From: Myxococcaceae bacterium
Lineage (GTDB): Bacteria; Myxococcota; Myxococcia; Myxococcales; Myxococcaceae
DNA length: 37,979 nt
Reading direction: 5' to 3'
NCBI GenBank assembly: GCA_020247085.1
Contig: JADCJJ010000185.1
Coordinates: forward strand, 1-37,979
Positions within the stretch are counted from its first letter, which is position 1. Each line of letters starts with the position of its first letter. Shown here one piece after another: positions 35,767 through 37,979 of the stretch. A model generated the notes under the pieces. That model was given only the letters and a program-made list of their open reading frames with translations, searched no databases and was not told where the DNA came from. A program made the position numbers and the translations under genes.

Positions 35767-36294
35767 TCAGCCGCGCAGGACGACGACGGCCGCGAGCCGC
35801 AGGAACGCCGCCAGCGCGGAGACACCGACGGCCGCGGCGAGCGCGATGGCCACCGCCGCCGCGACGGCGAGCGCGCCGAAGCGCCCGGCAGACTGCCGGC
35901 GATGCCGAAGACGACCACCGGCACGAGGGCCGCCGTCGCCGCGGCGTTCTTCTCGGCGGCCTCGCGCAGCGCGTCGAATCGCGGCCGGTCGGCGCCGGCA
36001 CAGGAAAAACAGGTGGACGTGCCGCAGCGGGTGCTGGCCCCGGCGCGACGCGCGCGACTGACGGCTGGAGCCTTGCGCCCTCGGGCATGACGACCTCGCT
36101 CACCGGCGAGCGTGCCCTGCGCGTGCGCACCACCCGCAGCGGCCCCGCAACGGGCCCCCCCCCTCACCGACCTGCGAGCGCTGCAGCTCGTACATCGGCG
36201 CCTTCGACGGCGGCGCCACCACGACGAGCTTCCCCGCCGGCAGCGCCACGCGGAACTCGACGCGCCGCCCCGAGAACGACCAGCCCTGCGCCAT
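35767..36294 (-). pseudogene. Frameshifted gene for a small C-terminal-anchored membrane protein (or sequencing/assembly errors)
   Basis: Protein-like sequence is spread across frames: [46 protein letters not shown] / [35 protein letters not shown] / [56 protein letters not shown] / [38 protein letters not shown]. Confidence 0.65.
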
Positions 36295-36307
36295 GCGCGC
36301 TCGCTCG

Positions 36308-37081
36308 TCACTTCGCCGCCGGCGCCCCGCCCTCGACCTGCTTGCGCAGCTCGCGCGCCGACACCTGCCCCAGGAACTTGACCACGCCGCGCGCGATGCC
36401 GTCGGCGAGCTGCTGCTGGTACTTCGCGTCGGCCAGGCGCTCGCCCTCGCGGGGGTGCGAGACGAAGCCCACCTCGACCAGCACCGCCGGGGCCTCGAGC
36501 CCCATCAGCACGTAGAACGGCGCCTGCTGCACCCCCCGGTCCTGGGCGCCCGTCACCCCGATGAGCGCCTCGTGCACCGCGTAGGCGAGCCGCGACGAGT
36601 CGTGGTGCGTCTCGGCCTTCTGCAGGTCGGCCAGGATGAAGGCCAGCGTGTCGCCCGACGGCCCCTTCGCCTGCCGGCGCCCCTCGGCGTTCTCCCGCGC
36701 TGCGACCGACTTCGCGTCCTCTCCGCTCGCCGCGGCCGACAGGAAGTACGTCTCGATGCCCTCGTTGAGCCGCCGCTGCGTCGCCGTCGGCATCGAGTTG
36801 GCGTGAATCGAGATGAACAGGTCGGGCTTGCGCCGGTTCGCCAGGGCGACCCGCTCGTCGAGGTGCAGCCGCGCGTCGCCGTCACGCGTGAGCACCACCG
36901 TCGCGCCGAGCTGCGCCTCGAGCTGCGCCTTCACCTTCTTCGCCAGCGTCAGCGCGAGGTGCTTCTCGACCAGCCCGCTCACCGACTTCGCGCCCTCCTG
37001 CGCGCCGCCGTGCCCGGGGTCGATGACCACCACCGGCTGCGCCAACGCCACCACTGCCATCAGCGAGAGCCACACCATCAA
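36308..37081 (-). CDS. N-acetylmuramoyl-L-alanine amidase (Amidase_3), secreted
   Basis: Signal peptide MMVWLSLMAVVALAQP; VVVIDPGHGGAQEGAKSVSGLVEKHLAL...TRDGDARLHLDERVALANRRKPDLFISIHANS...APAVLVEVGFVSHP. Confidence 0.95.
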   Translation of the reverse strand: MMVWLSLMAVVALAQPVVVIDPGHGGAQEGAKSVSGLVEKHLALTLAKKVKAQLEAQLGATVVLTRDGDARLHLDERVALANRRKPDLFISIHANSMPTATQRRLNEGIETYFLSAAASGEDAKSVAARENAEGRRQAKGPSGDTLAFILADLQKAETHHDSSRLAYAVHEALIGVTGAQDRGVQQAPFYVLMGLEAPAVLVEVGFVSHPREGERLADAKYQQQLADGIARGVVKFLGQVSARELRKQVEGGAPAAK

Positions 37082-37142
37082 AGCCTATGAGCATCGACGG
37101 ACCACCTCCAGCCGACGCACTGCTCCCCAGGCCCCCAAGCCG

Positions 37143-37171
37143 TTGACCTCACAGGCCCATCACGTTACCTA
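37143..37171 (+). promoter_or_regulatory. Possible sigma70-like promoter upstream of ndh
   Basis: TTGACC - 17 nt - TACCTA in a locally AT-richer stretch before the NDH-2 gene; the -10 match is poor. Confidence 0.2.
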
Positions 37172-37270
37172 CTGGTGCTGATTTCTGAGTTGATTTACAG
37201 ATTGACCCCTTTCGCTGCCGACCCGCCCATGGCCCGTAAATCAGCAACTACACCCGGAGGTTGACGGCCC

Positions 37271-37979
37271 ATGACACAGCACGTCGTCATTGTTGGCGGT
37301 GGTTTTGGCGGTCTGACCGCGGCCCGGCGGCTGGCCCACGAGCGGGACCTGCGCGTCACGCTCATCGACCGGCAGAACTACCACCTGTTCCAGCCGCTGC
37401 TGTACCAGGTGGCGACGGCGGCGCTCTCGCCGAGCGACATCGCGACGCCCATTCGGCACCTCGTCGCGGGGCGACCGAACGTCGAGGTGCGCATGGGCGA
37501 GGTGACGTCGGTCGACCTGGCGGGCAAGCGGGTGCTGATGGCCGACGGCGAGGTGCCATACGACGCGCTGGTGCTGGCGGCGGGCGTGCGCCACTCGTAC
37601 TTCGGCAAGCCGCAGTGGGAGGGCGACGCGCCCGGGCTCAAGACACTCGACGACGCGCTCGAGATTCGCCGGCGGGTGCTGCTCGCCTTCGAGAACGCCG
37701 AGCGCGAGACCGACCCCGAGAAGCAGTCGGCCGACCTGACCTTCGTGGTGGTGGGCGCCGGCCCGACGGGCGTCGAGCTCGCCGGCGCCATCAGCGAGCT
37801 GGCCCGCTACACGGTGGCCGACGAGTTCCGCAAGTACAACCCCCGCACGGCGCGCATCATCCTCCTCGAGGCCGGCGACCGGGTGCTGTCGGCGTTCGAC
37901 AAGGACCTGTCGCAGAAGGCGCTCGAGTCGCTGCGGGAGCTGCACGTCGACGTTCGCCTCAACACGCGCGTCGTCGAGG
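37271..37979 (+). CDS. NAD(P)/FAD-dependent oxidoreductase, type II NADH dehydrogenase-like (truncated by window edge)
   Basis: MTQHVVIVGGGFGGLTAARRLAHERDLRVTLIDRQNYHLFQPLLYQVATAALSPSDIATPIR...FVVVGAGPTGVELAGAISELAR; two GxGxxG dinucleotide motifs. Confidence 0.93.
   Translation, partial: MTQHVVIVGGGFGGLTAARRLAHERDLRVTLIDRQNYHLFQPLLYQVATAALSPSDIATPIRHLVAGRPNVEVRMGEVTSVDLAGKRVLMADGEVPYDALVLAAGVRHSYFGKPQWEGDAPGLKTLDDALEIRRRVLLAFENAERETDPEKQSADLTFVVVGAGPTGVELAGAISELARYTVADEFRKYNPRTARIILLEAGDRVLSAFDKDLSQKALESLRELHVDVRLNTRVVE

Noticed and set aside
35736-36311. 191-aa minus-strand ORF taken at face value
   Set aside because: Only its middle segment ([10 protein letters not shown]...GIAGSLPG) looks protein-like; both ends continue better in other frames, so it was called a frameshifted gene.

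Overview
High-GC window consistent with a Myxococcota chromosome, densely packed with about 33 protein-coding genes. I found no rRNA, tRNA, CRISPR array or transposase. The centrepiece (15.4-23.5 kb) matches the Frz chemosensory locus in both gene order and domain content: a divergent double-receiver protein (FrzZ-like), then CheW (FrzA-like), a reduced CheW (FrzB-like), a soluble MCP (FrzCD-like), a CheA-REC hybrid (FrzE-like), CheB (FrzG-like) and CheR-TPR (FrzF-like). Notable variations are a CheB receiver that has lost every phosphorylation residue and a 15 x 18-bp tandem-repeat linker in the CheA. Other points for follow-up: (i) a PilZ-TM-linker-AMIN fusion (24558-25949) that could link c-di-GMP to the cell wall; (ii) a solitary beta-class DNA methyltransferase whose 5' coding end carries a (CG)8 tract, a possible phase-variation switch; (iii) a MoxR AAA+ / CoxE-type VWA / cyclic-nucleotide-binding triad; (iv) an Amidase_3 with an apparent golvesin-like domain inserted between its catalytic motifs and a MYXO-CTERM-like tail; (v) a short membrane-protein gene broken by three apparent frameshifts, one at a C9 homopolymer; (vi) an imperfect ~90-115-bp duplication in a ~440-bp intergenic gap. 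All family assignments come from reading motifs by eye; no database search was run.
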